A DNA stretch of 44,179 nt from assembly GCA_903823565.1 (NCBI GenBank), contig CAIJTF010000111.1, forward strand, positions 1-44,179. The letters are read 5' to 3'. The notes below the pieces were generated by a model. The model was not told the origin of the DNA. It saw only the letters and a program-made list of their open reading frames with translations, and did not search any database. Origin of the DNA: an uncultured Flavobacteriales bacterium. GTDB lineage: Bacteria > Bacteroidota > Bacteroidia > Flavobacteriales_D > Crocinitomicaceae. Position numbers and translations under genes: made by a program. Below, in pieces: positions 8,202 through 17,800 of the stretch; position 1 is the stretch's first letter; each line of letters begins with the position of its first letter.

Positions 8202-10046
8202 ATGAATGTACTATCCGTTGAGAACCTATCCAAATCCTTTGGAGAACGCATTCTTTTTGAAGGAATCACGTTTGGAATTGATCAAGGGCAAAAAGTTGCA
8301 CTTGTAGCTAAGAATGGTGCAGGAAAAACGACCCTACTTCGTTGCCTTTATGGAAAAGAATCCCCCGACTCAGGGAACATTGTGTTCAGAAAGGAACAAC
8401 GCATAGCGTGGATGGATCAAGGAGAAGATTATCCCTCTGAGGTTACCGTTTGGGAGGTGGTATCCGACAACTATAACCCTAGTCATAAACTCCTTTCGGC
8501 CTATAATTCGGCCATTCTTTCTGAAAACGACCAAGAGGTTGAACGGTTGAGCCATGAAATTACCGCCATCGATGGTTGGGGTACCGAGGCTGAGATAGCC
8601 CGAGTACTTAGCATACTCAAATTAGACCCACTCGCCGAGGTCTCCTCGTTATCTGGCGGCCAGAAAAAACGGATTTCCCTAGCGAAAGTACTTCTCGCCG
8701 AAGCGGATTTTATGGTCCTTGATGAACCAACAAACCATCTGGATTTGGATATGATTGAATGGTTAGAATCCTATTTGTCTTCCCACAAGGCCACCGTGTT
8801 CATGGTAACCCATGATCGGTATTTTTTGGAGGCGGTTTGTGATGTAATCCTTGAATTAGAAGATAAAACGCTCTACAAATACAACGGTAATTTTTCGTAT
8901 TATCTTTTCAAAAAAGCAGAACGTCAAGAACAATTAGCCTCAAGCATCGAAAAAGCCAAAAATACCTTTCGTACAGAACTTGAATGGATTCGCAGGCAAC
9001 CTAAAGCGCGAGGAACAAAACAAAAGGCTCGAATTGATGCTTTTTTGGATGTAAAAGAAGCCGCCTCGAGGAAAATTGATACCGATGGGTTACAATTGGC
9101 CATAAAAATGGAACGTCTTGGAACCAAAATCGTTGAATTTCATAACGTAAAAAAAGCCTTTGGCAATAAAAAAATTCTTGATTCCTTCTCGTATAATTTT
9201 CAGCGAAAAGAACGTCTGGGTATAGTCGGAAACAATGGAACAGGAAAAACGACTTTTGTCAAGCTGCTTCTTGGTGAAATTTTACCTGAGGGTGGAAAAA
9301 TAGTAATCGGTGACACCCTTGTTTTTGGACATTATACCCAAGATATCATTCAATTCAAGGAGGACGCGAAAGTTATCGATATTGTCAAAGAGGTAGCAGA
9401 ATTCATACCGCTAGAAAAGGGAAGACAATTATCGGCCGCACAATTATTGGAACGTTTTTTATTTCCCCGAGACATGCATTATCAGTTCGTAACCAAACTC
9501 AGTGGAGGTGAAAAGCGTCGGTTAAAATTGTTGCGCGTTTTGATGGCTAATCCAAACTTTTTAGTCTTAGATGAGCCTACTAATGACCTTGATATTTTTT
9601 CCATGGCGGCCCTTGAAAACTACCTTGAAGGATTCGAAGGATGTTTGGTTGTGATTTCTCATGATCGATACTTTATGGACAAAATAACCGATCATTTATT
9701 TGTTTTCGAAGGCGAGGGTAATGTTGTGGATATTATGGGTAATTATACGGCATACCGCCTGAATCAAAGAAAGGTTAAAGCAACCGTTTCACCCTTGGAA
9801 AAACCAAAAGAAACGAAAGCTAAGGAAGATAAAAAACGCCTCAGCTACAAAGAACAGATTGAATTTTTGCAACTAGAGAAGGACATTCCTATCTTGGAAC
9901 AAGAAAAGGAAGAACTGAGCCAGTCCCTATCCTCAGGACAATTGTCTAATGACGCTTTGATTTCCATTGGACAGCAACTCGGTGCGTTGGTTATACAATT
10001 AGAAACGAAAACGAATCGCTGGTTAGAACTGGCAGAAATGGAATAA
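8202..10046 (+). CDS. uup: ABC-F ATPase, Uup type
   Basis: ABC-F proteins are soluble tandem ATPases that act on the ribosome; E. coli Uup is also tied to transposon excision and branched DNA. The 614-residue protein has two nucleotide-binding domains: Walker A AKNGAGKTT and GNNGTGKTT, signatures LSGGQKKR and LSGGEKRR, Walker B LDEPTNHLD and LDEPTNDLD, and no membrane segments. Between them is the inter-domain linker with RRQPKARGTKQKAR. A C-terminal region (about 545-614, SYKEQIEFLQLEKDI onward) matches the coiled-coil CTD that separates Uup from most ABC-F proteins. The first Walker A has Ala where Gly is usual, which the consensus allows. A hairpin follows the stop. Confidence 0.92.
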   Translation: MNVLSVENLSKSFGERILFEGITFGIDQGQKVALVAKNGAGKTTLLRCLYGKESPDSGNIVFRKEQRIAWMDQGEDYPSEVTVWEVVSDNYNPSHKLLSAYNSAILSENDQEVERLSHEITAIDGWGTEAEIARVLSILKLDPLAEVSSLSGGQKKRISLAKVLLAEADFMVLDEPTNHLDLDMIEWLESYLSSHKATVFMVTHDRYFLEAVCDVILELEDKTLYKYNGNFSYYLFKKAERQEQLASSIEKAKNTFRTELEWIRRQPKARGTKQKARIDAFLDVKEAASRKIDTDGLQLAIKMERLGTKIVEFHNVKKAFGNKKILDSFSYNFQRKERLGIVGNNGTGKTTFVKLLLGEILPEGGKIVIGDTLVFGHYTQDIIQFKEDAKVIDIVKEVAEFIPLEKGRQLSAAQLLERFLFPRDMHYQFVTKLSGGEKRRLKLLRVLMANPNFLVLDEPTNDLDIFSMAALENYLEGFEGCLVVISHDRYFMDKITDHLFVFEGEGNVVDIMGNYTAYRLNQRKVKATVSPLEKPKETKAKEDKKRLSYKEQIEFLQLEKDIPILEQEKEELSQSLSSGQLSNDALISIGQQLGALVIQLETKTNRWLELAEME

Positions 10047-10049
10047 AAA

Positions 10050-10067
10050 AAGGGGGCAAGCCCCCTT
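10050..10067. terminator. Intrinsic terminator between uup and yceI
   Basis: Inverted repeat GGGGG-CAAG-CCCCC with flanking AA/TT pairs. On the minus strand it is followed by a run of seven T, so it is a good terminator for yceI; on the plus strand the downstream tract (TTCATTTCG) is weaker. It probably serves both convergent genes. Confidence 0.8.
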
Positions 10068-10091
10068 CATTTCGTGTTGTTTTAGCTTTAG

Positions 10092-10616
10092 TTAACCTTG
10101 TTTCACAAATTGTGCTTCGCTGATTAACGTGATTTCGTCCCCAACAACAATGTTACCTGCTTCCGTTACGGCAGACCACGTAAGTCCAAAATCAGATCGT
10201 TTGATTTTTCCAGTTAGGGTAAGACCGGCTTTTGTCTGACCATACGGATCCACGGCAATGCCTGCAAATTCTGCCTTCAAGGTAACAGGATGAGAAACTC
10301 CCTTTATGGTCATGTTTCCCGTAATCTTCCAGTCGTCTCCATCCTGAACAACCTCGTTTGAGGAAAAGCTAAGCGTAGGATGGTTGGCCGCATCAAAAAA
10401 ATCGGGCGACTTTAAGTGCCCATCGCGATCCGCAACACCCGTTTGAACGCTATCTATCTCCGCACTAAAATCTATCTGCGCCATTGCCAAATGGTCATTC
10501 TCCATAGAAAGGGTGGCATCAAAAGAACCAAACTTCCCTGTAACGTTCGAAATCATCATGTGACGCACTTTGAAGCCTACTTCGCTGTGCATGTTGTCAA
10601 TTTTCCAAGTTGTCAT
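10092..10616 (-). CDS. YceI-like domain protein (lipocalin-fold, cytoplasmic form)
   Basis: The 174-residue protein has the YceI fold pattern from the first residues: WKIDNMHSEVGFKVRHM, then FGSFDATL, FSAEIDSVQTGVADRDGHLKSPDFFDA, the GNMTIKGVSHPVTL strand and FGLTW near the end. YceI proteins bind long isoprenoid or amphiphilic ligands in a beta-barrel pocket. Unlike E. coli YceI, it has no signal peptide, so it should stay in the cytoplasm. It is a single-gene unit with its own promoter at 10636-10643 and a terminator at 10050-10067. Confidence 0.92.
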   Translation of the reverse strand: MTTWKIDNMHSEVGFKVRHMMISNVTGKFGSFDATLSMENDHLAMAQIDFSAEIDSVQTGVADRDGHLKSPDFFDAANHPTLSFSSNEVVQDGDDWKITGNMTIKGVSHPVTLKAEFAGIAVDPYGQTKAGLTLTGKIKRSDFGLTWSAVTEAGNIVVGDEITLISEAQFVKQG

Positions 10617-10635
10617 ATTATTTTTATTTTGTTGG

Positions 10636-10643
10636 CAAAGATA
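10636..10643 (-). promoter_or_regulatory. Bacteroidetes -7 element for yceI
   Basis: On the minus strand this reads TATCTTTG, an exact TAnnTTTG match. It is 19 bases upstream of the yceI ATG (10616), giving a leader of about 14 nucleotides. Confidence 0.6.
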
Positions 10644-10690
10644 AGGCCTTGTATTGCATTAACTATTGATTTAGGTTAAGGTTTCTTTTG

Positions 10691-10698
10691 TACTTTTA
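10691..10698 (+). promoter_or_regulatory. Near-consensus -7 element for the beta-barrel gene at 10703
   Basis: TACTTTTA followed by G matches TAnnTTTG except for the final base. Four bases separate it from the ATG at 10703, suggesting a leaderless transcript divergent from yceI. Confidence 0.4.
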
Positions 10699-10702
10699 GC
10701 CC

Positions 10703-11428
10703 ATGAAAGCCATAATTCTTTGGATGTTCTTAACCACCATAATGCCGCTAAGTTTTGCCCAAGTGGAATGGCATCAAAAAAAGGAAAAGTCTAGGTGGGA
10801 GAATGAGAAAATTCCAACCCAGTGCTATGTTGAATTTCAACGTACACATAGCTATAGAATCCTTCAAAGCAATACTGAATTCCTAAATACTCCGCTGGGA
10901 CAAAGGGCTGACGAAACCCCCATGTACGTTTGGTCTTATGGTGCAGGGATACTCACCAACCTCGGGCGGTTTGGTCGATTGGAAACGGGAATTCAATGGA
11001 TTCAAAACGGAGAGGGTTTTCATTTTTCTTCTCCAATCAATGACAGTAGCTTTCATTATGAATCACGCTACCGATATATTGGTTTACCATTCGCCGTGAT
11101 GTTTACCTATGGAAAAAAAGCATCGTTTTTTATTGGACCTGGGCTTACTCCAATGCTTTTCAGTGGATTTTCTCAAAAAACCAATTGGACGAATGCCTAT
11201 GGCTCTCAAAACGAAGAACGGATTAATATAAAAAACAATTCTTATGCCTCTGCGGCAATTCAAGTTTTTGGACAAATTGGCTTTCAGATAAGAGGAGATA
11301 GCGGTTGGGGAAGTTACGTAAAAGGGGTCTACCGAAGGCAAATAAGCAATACCTATTCAAAGTATAACGATTTTATCCATCGGGCAATAGGTTGGGGTAT
11401 TTACGCTGGAATAACCAAGCAATTATGA
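10703..11428 (+). CDS. Exported outer-membrane beta-barrel-like protein, unknown function
   Basis: The 241-residue protein has a clear signal peptide (about 20 residues, ending SFAQ). The rest alternates polar and hydrophobic residues with many Tyr, Trp, Phe and Gly, for example YRYIGLPFAVMFTYG, SFFIGPGLTPMLFSG, and a C-terminal strand IGWGIYAGITKQL. This fits a small outer-membrane beta-barrel of the general OMP_b-brl type common in Bacteroidetes. I recognise no specific family. The stop overlaps the start of the Nif3-like gene in ATGA, so the two are translationally coupled despite unrelated products. Confidence 0.75.
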   Translation: MKAIILWMFLTTIMPLSFAQVEWHQKKEKSRWENEKIPTQCYVEFQRTHSYRILQSNTEFLNTPLGQRADETPMYVWSYGAGILTNLGRFGRLETGIQWIQNGEGFHFSSPINDSSFHYESRYRYIGLPFAVMFTYGKKASFFIGPGLTPMLFSGFSQKTNWTNAYGSQNEERINIKNNSYASAAIQVFGQIGFQIRGDSGWGSYVKGVYRRQISNTYSKYNDFIHRAIGWGIYAGITKQL

Positions 11429-12522
11429 CAACGGTTAAAAATATAATCCATGAATTGGAGTCTACGTTTCCCTTGGAATGGCAAGAATCGTACGATAATT
11501 CAGGACTTCAATTAGGATCATTAAGTGCCCCCGTAACCGGTATTTTATATGCTTTAGAGTGTACCGAAGAAATCGTACAGGAAGCAATTGAAAAGGATAT
11601 AAACCTTATCGTTGTTCATCATCCCCTTATTTTCAAAGGCCTAAAACGAATAACCACCGACAGCACGATTGGACGAATCGTGAGCCTTTGCGTCCAAAAG
11701 CAGATAAGCGTTTATGCGGCACATACCAATTTGGATAACCATATAGAAGGGGTTAATGGAAAAATCGCGGACAAGCTTGGGTTAACCCAACGAAAAGTTT
11801 TATCGGAAAAAACGGGGAACCTATACAAGCTTAGTATATTTTGTCCATCGGATTCAGTTGATCAGGTGCATCATGCGGTTTGCGAAGCTGGAGCAGGGAG
11901 TATAGGAAATTATTACAACTGTGGATTTTTCTCTGAAGGCATTGGACATTTTACGGCTAACGAAAAGGCTAATCCTACCGTTGGAAAAGCGCATGTGCCC
12001 ATTGCTTCGAAGGAAACAAAGATGGAATACCTCTCAGAAAGCCATCGCCTTTCTGAGATCCTATCTGCCATGAAATCGTCGCACCCGTATGAGGAGGTGG
12101 CTTTCGACGTACTAAGGCTTGAAAACAACAACCAAGCGTTAGGAAGCGGGATCATAGGTAGGCTACCCGAGGCCATGAATGAAAATGCCTTTCTTGAGCA
12201 GGTGAAGTCAACCTTCGGATGTTCCGTAATTCGTCATACAGCCTTAAGAAATATACCCATTCAGAACATTGCGGTTTGTGGAGGCGCGGGGAGTTTTCTA
12301 CTACAAGATGCCATTCGGAAGGGTGCCGATGTGTTTATTTCAGGCGATTTTAAATACCATGAGTTTTTTGAAGCCGAGGGGAAAATCGTAATTGCCGATA
12401 TCGGACATTACGAAAGCGAACAATTTACGTCGGAATTATTGTGCGAATTGCTTCGGCCAAAATTTCCTGAAATAAAAATGAGCATTTCAAAGCTATCAAC
12501 GAATCCTATACGGTACGTTTAG
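11425..12522 (+). CDS. Nif3-like dinuclear metal centre hexameric protein (YqfO/YbgI family)
   Basis: The 365-residue protein is the long Nif3 form: two Nif3 halves flanking an inserted PII/CutA-like domain (about residues 125-230). Metal-site motifs are visible: IVVHHPLIFKGLKRI, AAHTNLDN, and at the C-terminus GADVFISGDFKYHEF and IADIGHYESEQ. The family forms hexameric toroids with a dimetal site; it has been annotated as GTP cyclohydrolase type 1, but that role is doubtful. A longer frame begins at 11392, but the ATG at 11425 overlaps the preceding stop in ATGA and gives the usual N-terminus (MTTVKNIIHELE), so I prefer it. In many Bacteroidetes the zinc-ribbon gene follows directly; here a PP2C-like gene lies between. 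Confidence 0.93.
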   Translation: MTTVKNIIHELESTFPLEWQESYDNSGLQLGSLSAPVTGILYALECTEEIVQEAIEKDINLIVVHHPLIFKGLKRITTDSTIGRIVSLCVQKQISVYAAHTNLDNHIEGVNGKIADKLGLTQRKVLSEKTGNLYKLSIFCPSDSVDQVHHAVCEAGAGSIGNYYNCGFFSEGIGHFTANEKANPTVGKAHVPIASKETKMEYLSESHRLSEILSAMKSSHPYEEVAFDVLRLENNNQALGSGIIGRLPEAMNENAFLEQVKSTFGCSVIRHTALRNIPIQNIAVCGGAGSFLLQDAIRKGADVFISGDFKYHEFFEAEGKIVIADIGHYESEQFTSELLCELLRPKFPEIKMSISKLSTNPIRYV

Positions 12523-12652
12523 GGTTTTGTGAGTGCCTATTCCTTTGAATAAAGCTTTTACTTCGGGGCAAAGAAAATCCATCACACTTTTTTCAAATTT
12601 AATTACCTCCATTAAACCGATGGAAATTCTAAAGTTTGCATCAATATTTGGA

Positions 12653-12660
12653 TATCTTTG
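12653..12660 (+). promoter_or_regulatory. Bacteroidetes -7 element for the PP2C-like gene
   Basis: TATCTTTG, an exact TAnnTTTG match, 32 bases before the ATG at 12693. It lies in the 170-base gap after the Nif3-like gene and gives the PP2C-like gene its own start site with a leader of about 27 nucleotides. Confidence 0.5.
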
Positions 12661-12692
12661 TCTAGGAATACCTTTGGTGAAACGGAGTATCT

Positions 12693-13793
12693 ATGATCAT
12701 TATTAAATCCGAACAGTATTTATCCGAACTGGGTAAAGGCGAAAATAATCAAGACAATGGCGGCTGGGACGCTGGGAATAGTTATGTTGTGTGCGATGGG
12801 GATGGCAAGGCGCTTGGTGAAGTTGCTTCCGAAATAGTCGCACAAACCTTTCTCAATGAACTGCATAGTAACCCTGCACAAGACATCAGTTCCATAGTAA
12901 CCCGATCAGAAAATAGGATTACTAAATTTGTAGAGGAAAACCCAGAGGGTTCCGGAATATCCTCTACCCTAGCCTTGCTCCAATTTGTAGGAAACCGAGC
13001 CCGAATCGCTTGGGTGGGTAACAGCCGAGTTTACCACATTCGGGATGGAAAAATTCTTTTTCGAACGAAAGACCATAGTTGGGTAAACGATGCGGTATCC
13101 GCTGGCATAATTAACCAGGAAGAGGCAGTAAACCACCCTAAATCGAAGGTCATTACTCGCTCCATTCAAGGAGTAAATAAACGTACGAGCGCAGAAGAAG
13201 TAATTTGCAAAGACGTTCGAAAAAACGACTATTTCCTACTGATAAGCGATGGGATATCAGAAGCATGGACGGATGCTTCCTTGGCCACCTTATTCGCCAA
13301 TACCACAGGCGCAGAAGCGGCGCTACAAACGTTACACGAAGAATGTTTCCTTCACTCAAAAGATAGCTATACGGCAATCATTGTTCAGGTAGCTGAGGTA
13401 ACCGATGAGGATTCTTATGCCGAAGAAACAAGGGAAAATTCCTCAAAGCATACTTCAAAAAAATCGAAGAATTCCAGTATTCTATCCTTTCTAAAACGAA
13501 ATTACCTTATGTTAGGTGGTTTGGCCGTTCTAATTTTTGGAATTTTAGTGTATATTTTCCAACGGGATACCAACCACGATACGCTTCCTGAATTTAGCAC
13601 CACAAACGCCAAAGGCAAGCAGATTGATTTTGTTGAAGATGATATCGAGAAAATTGAGAAAAAAGCCGTTGAAGAGGAGGAGGAATATACCCAAGAAATT
13701 ATTGATGACCGAGACGATGAGCCAGCAAGTAGAAATGCAAGGGCGCCCATTGGTACCGCCAATGCTGGGGATGAAAGCCCTGGTGAAGAGTAA
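12693..13793 (+). CDS. Membrane-anchored PP2C-like protein phosphatase domain with altered metal motif
   Basis: Residues 1-235 form a PPM/PP2C-type domain: NNQDN (Asp21), CDGDGKALGEVAS (Asp35), the GISSTLALLQF strand, WVGNSRVYHIRDGK, TKDHSWVND, VITRSIQG, LLISDGISEAWTD (Asp186) and KDSYTAIIV (Asp224). Most metal-binding Asp are kept, but the GDSR motif of bacterial PP2C reads GNSR (Asn110), which would change the ligand of the third metal described in PstP and tPphA. A single membrane segment follows at about 271-289, then a roughly 75-residue low-complexity acidic tail (EEEEYTQEIIDDRDDE). The phosphatase domain should face the cytoplasm, with the tail outside. No kinase gene is nearby. It could be an active phosphatase with altered kinetics or a sensor. 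Confidence 0.8.
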   Translation: MIIIKSEQYLSELGKGENNQDNGGWDAGNSYVVCDGDGKALGEVASEIVAQTFLNELHSNPAQDISSIVTRSENRITKFVEENPEGSGISSTLALLQFVGNRARIAWVGNSRVYHIRDGKILFRTKDHSWVNDAVSAGIINQEEAVNHPKSKVITRSIQGVNKRTSAEEVICKDVRKNDYFLLISDGISEAWTDASLATLFANTTGAEAALQTLHEECFLHSKDSYTAIIVQVAEVTDEDSYAEETRENSSKHTSKKSKNSSILSFLKRNYLMLGGLAVLIFGILVYIFQRDTNHDTLPEFSTTNAKGKQIDFVEDDIEKIEKKAVEEEEEYTQEIIDDRDDEPASRNARAPIGTANAGDESPGEE

Positions 13794-13986
13794 TTTTATA
13801 AGGCGTAGGAGCATCTTATAGCTGTAACTCCCATCAACCTTGGATTTACTCTTTTCCGTAGTGAGAGATGTGTCTCTATGTAAATTGTGGATGTTATTTT
13901 CTTTCTTTAGGACAGATTAAGTAAAAGCACCAGCGATGCAGGATAGAATATTGCTTGAATTTACCTAAATATTTACGATTTATTGC

Positions 13987-13994
13987 TATCTTTG
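13987..13994 (+). promoter_or_regulatory. Bacteroidetes -7 element for the zinc-ribbon gene
   Basis: TATCTTTG, an exact TAnnTTTG match, 41 bases before the ATG at 14036. It is at the end of the longest gene-free stretch in the window (13794-14035). The rest of that stretch shows only weak inverted repeats (TATAAG/CTTATA at about 13797-13820 and AGAGA/TCTCT at about 13863-13876) and no coding frame I would defend. Confidence 0.5.
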
Positions 13995-14035
13995 CGGTCC
14001 GATATTGGATTTATACACTATAATATTCTTGGAAT

Positions 14036-14782
14036 ATGGCCACAGCAGCAAGTAAAAAAGAGGTTAGCATTGCAGATAAATTAGATGCACTTTTTAAACT
14101 TCAACAAATAGATTCTGAAATCGACCGAATACGAACAATCCGTGGAGAGCTTCCTTTAGAGGTAAGTGATTTAGAGGACGAAATTCAAGGATTAGAAACA
14201 AGGTTTGCCAAAATAGATGAGGAAATTAAAGCGTTGGAAAATGAGATTACCGAGCGCAAAAATGCATCGAAGGAATCGGAAAGTGCCATTGCCAAATATA
14301 AGGAGCGTCAAAACAACGTGCGTAACAACAGAGAATATGAATCTCTGAGCAAAGAAATAGAATACCAGGAGCTAGAGATTAAGTTGCACGAGAAACGATC
14401 GAAAGAGGCGAAAGTCAAGATTGATTCCGTAAAAGAGCTTTTAGTTGAGGTTAAGGAACGACTAGACTTACGCAGTAACGATCTTAAAATAAAGCAAAAG
14501 GAATTAAACGATATTGTTAGTGAAACACAAAAAGACGAGGACAAACTCATCAAGGATTCCAATGCAGCGAAAAAACACATCGAGGAGCGCTTGCTATCGG
14601 CTTACACTCGGCTTCGAAATAATGCGAAAAACGGGTTAGCTGTCGTTCAAGTGATGAGGGGTTCTTGCGGCGGGTGTTTCAATAAAATTCCACCTCAACG
14701 ACAATTGGATATTGTCACCAAAAAGAAAATTTTAGTTTGTGAACATTGTGGTAGAATTTTAGTTCCCGCAGTAGAAGAATAA
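14036..14782 (+). CDS. Coiled-coil protein with C4 zinc ribbon (CT398-like)
   Basis: The 248-residue protein has a long charged coiled coil (about residues 30-190, rich in Glu, Lys and Leu heptads) followed by a C-terminal zinc ribbon with two Cys pairs, GSCGGCFNKIPPQ and VCEHCGRILVP. This matches the C4-type zinc ribbon family typified by Chlamydia CT398, which has been linked to flagellar or secretion and sigma-54 partners there, and which is near universal but poorly understood in Bacteroidetes. It lacks a signal peptide and is cytoplasmic. A strong terminator follows 18 bases after the stop. Confidence 0.9.
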   Translation: MATAASKKEVSIADKLDALFKLQQIDSEIDRIRTIRGELPLEVSDLEDEIQGLETRFAKIDEEIKALENEITERKNASKESESAIAKYKERQNNVRNNREYESLSKEIEYQELEIKLHEKRSKEAKVKIDSVKELLVEVKERLDLRSNDLKIKQKELNDIVSETQKDEDKLIKDSNAAKKHIEERLLSAYTRLRNNAKNGLAVVQVMRGSCGGCFNKIPPQRQLDIVTKKKILVCEHCGRILVPAVEE

Positions 14783-14800
14783 TGAACATTGAAACTATAA

Positions 14801-14827
14801 AAGGCAATCGTTCGGTTGCCTTTTTTT
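14801..14827 (+). terminator. Intrinsic terminator after the zinc-ribbon gene
   Basis: Stem GGCAATC/GGTTGCC with loop GTTC, extended by AA/TT pairs and followed by seven T on the plus strand. On the minus strand four T follow the stem, so it may also stop dnaE transcripts ending at 14832. Confidence 0.9.
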
Positions 14828-14831
14828 ATGC

Positions 14832-17800
14832 CTAATTCAAACTATAGGCAATATTCATGTTCGATAGGGCCTTGTAAATTACTGGACTTGGATTAATCCG
14901 CATACTTCTTGAACTCATTTTTAAATCAAACCCATCAATGGTGTCGGAAATGATGAAGTTCACTTTACACGATCCTTGGTTTTCTAAAAATAATCCATTT
15001 AATTCATCAATAAGTAAATGGTTCAAGTCTCGGTTGGGAATGGTCAAATTCAATCCCTGAATTTTATTTTCCCGTAAGTTCTTTACCTGATCTATGTCTT
15101 TTATAGAAAATTCCAACTTACCATTGCCAAACCTTCCTTTATCAATCCTTCCTTTTAAGGTTAAAAATATCCCCGGTTGAAAGAGATGTTTGAACTTTAA
15201 ATAGGTATCACCAAAAATGAACATTTCATATTGGGCAGTATAATCCTCAAAAGTCACAACACCGAACGGATCACCATTGTTTCGTGTGCGATGAACTACG
15301 CTTTTTACAACTACTGCCATGAATAAATCCCTGCCTTTAAATTCTTCTGGTTGATAGAGCATCGATAAATCACCGGAACAAAAGGCTTGGATTTCAACCA
15401 GATAATCATCGAGCGGGTGTGCCGAAATATAAAATCCGATAACATCATTTTCGCGCGACAATTTAAAATTCAACGACCATTCCTCTACTTCAGGAATCGC
15501 GGGTTCAGCTAATTCAAAAAGTTCATTTTTTCCAAACAAATCAATTTGATCGGATCCTTGGCTGTTTTGATAGGCAGCCCCATAGCGCAACAAAAGATCA
15601 ATAAACACTTGATTGTTTTTAATTTCTGCAAAATACTGCGCTCTGTGCATTTCTGGAAACGAGTCAAAGGCGCCAGCATAAACTAAGTTTTGTACTGATG
15701 TTCGATTAATCGCTGATAAATTAATCCTGCGAAAGAAATCAAAAACTCCACTGTATTTACCTTCCGATCGCCCGTCCACAATAGCAGAAACTGGTCCCTC
15801 GCCAATGCCTCTAATTGCGCCTAATCCAAACCGAATATCTCCATTCGTATTGACCGTAAAGTTTAGCCCTGATTCGTTAATATCTGGACTCAATACGTTG
15901 ATATTCATTCGGCGGCATTCGTTCATAAAAAACGTTACCTGTTTAATATCCCCCATATTGTTACTTAATACAGCGGCCATATACTCCGCAGGATAATTTG
16001 CTTTTAAGTAAGCGGTTTGATAGGCAATCCATGCATAACAGGTAGAGTGTGACTTGTTAAAGGCGTAGGAGGCAAAGGCTTCCCAATCTTTCCAAATTTT
16101 TTCTAATTTATCCTTCGGGTGTCCTTTTTCCGCTCCACGCTCTAAAAAGGTAGGACGCATTTTCTTCAAAACTTTTTCGTCCTTTTTTCCCATCGCCTTG
16201 CGCAAAGTATCTGCCTCACCTTTCGTAAAATCCGCTAATTTTTGAGACAGTAACATCACTTGCTCCTGGTAGACCGTGATTCCATAGGTCTCCTTTAAAT
16301 ACTCTTCGCAGTCGGGTAAATCATAAACGGTGGTCTCTTCTCCATGTTTTCGTTTAACAAACGATGGAATGTACTCCATAGGTCCCGGGCGATAAAGGGC
16401 ATTCATGGCAATTAAATCGGCAAATTCAGTTGGCTTCAACTCCCGCATATACTTTTGCATTCCAGGAGATTCGTACTGAAATATGCCCACCGTATCGCCG
16501 CGCTGAAATAATTTGAAGGTAGCCTCATCGTCTATTGGAAATTGATTAGGGTCAAGCGCAATTCCTCGATTTTCGTGAATAATTCGAACCGCATCTTTGA
16601 TCAAGGTCAAGGTCTTTAAACCTAAAAAATCCATTTTCAACAACCCGGCATTTTCAGCCACCGCATTATCAAATTGCGTACAGGCTAGGCTCGAGTCTTT
16701 GGCCGTTGCTACGGGCACAAAATTGGTGAGCTCATCGGGAGTGATAATTACTCCACAGGCATGTATACCGGTATTCCGTACCGTACCTTCCAACGACTTC
16801 GCCTGTTTCAACACTTCGGCCGCATCCCCTTTTCCTTGGTAAATTTTTCGAAGTTCACGCGCTTTAATGAGACCATCTTGATCCTTGGCAAACTTTTCAT
16901 TTAACTCGTGATCCGTAAAACTAAAAAGTTTCTTTAACGAGATATCTGGAACCATTTTCGCCAGTTTATCCGCTTCAGGAAGGGGATAATCCAAAACCCT
17001 TGCCGTATCGCGAATGGAAGATTTGGCAGCCATCGTACCATAGGTAATGATTTGAGCCACTTGATTAGCTCCATACTTGTTAATTACATAGTCTATTACC
17101 TTCCCACGCCCTTCATCGTCAAAATCAATATCAATATCGGGCATGGAAATACGATCGGGATTTAAAAATCGCTCAAAGAGCAGGTCGTACTTTATGGGAT
17201 CAACATTAGTAATTCCAACGCAATAGGCGACCGCAGATCCAGCGGCTGATCCCCGACCGGGTCCAACCCATACCCCCATGTCCCAAGCCGCCTTACAGAA
17301 ATCTTGTACAATAAGGAAATACCCTGGATATCCTGTGTTTTCTATGGTTTTCAACTCAAAATCCAAGCGCTCCTTCAAGGCCTCTGATACCGACCCGTAA
17401 CGCTTTAAAGCCCCTTCAAACGCCAAATGACGGAGGTACGCATTTTCTCCATTTTTCGATCCCGTGAGTTCGTCGTTTGGATCAATGAATGCCTGAGGAA
17501 TATCAAACTTTGGCAAGAGAACGTCCCTTGATAAGGCATAGGGTTCGCATTTATCAACGATTTCGCTTAGGTTTAAAATCGCCTCAGGAAGATCGGCAAA
17601 CAGTTGCTTCATTTGCTCAGGCGATTTAAAATAATACTCATCGTTTTCAAAACCAAAACGATACCCCCGCCCTCTTCCTTTGGGGGTGGATAACAACTCA
17701 CCATTTCGGATACAAAGCAACACATCATGCGCCTGGGCATCCGATTGGTTGATGTAATAGGTGTTGTTTGTTGCTACTAGTTTTACCTGGTGTTTTTCAG

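Noticed and set aside
13502-13814. Minus-strand frames opposite the acidic tail of the PP2C-like protein
   Set aside because: Long Ser-rich frames arise because the sense strand is rich in GAA and GAG codons; they have no start context or family resemblance.
13797-13877. Small inverted repeats after the PP2C-like gene
   Set aside because: Stems are only 5-6 base pairs and no T-run follows, so I do not call a terminator or RNA gene.
14308-14580. 90-codon minus-strand frame opposite the coiled-coil protein
   Set aside because: Serine- and leucine-rich product is the expected shadow of Glu- and Lys-rich coiled-coil coding sequence.
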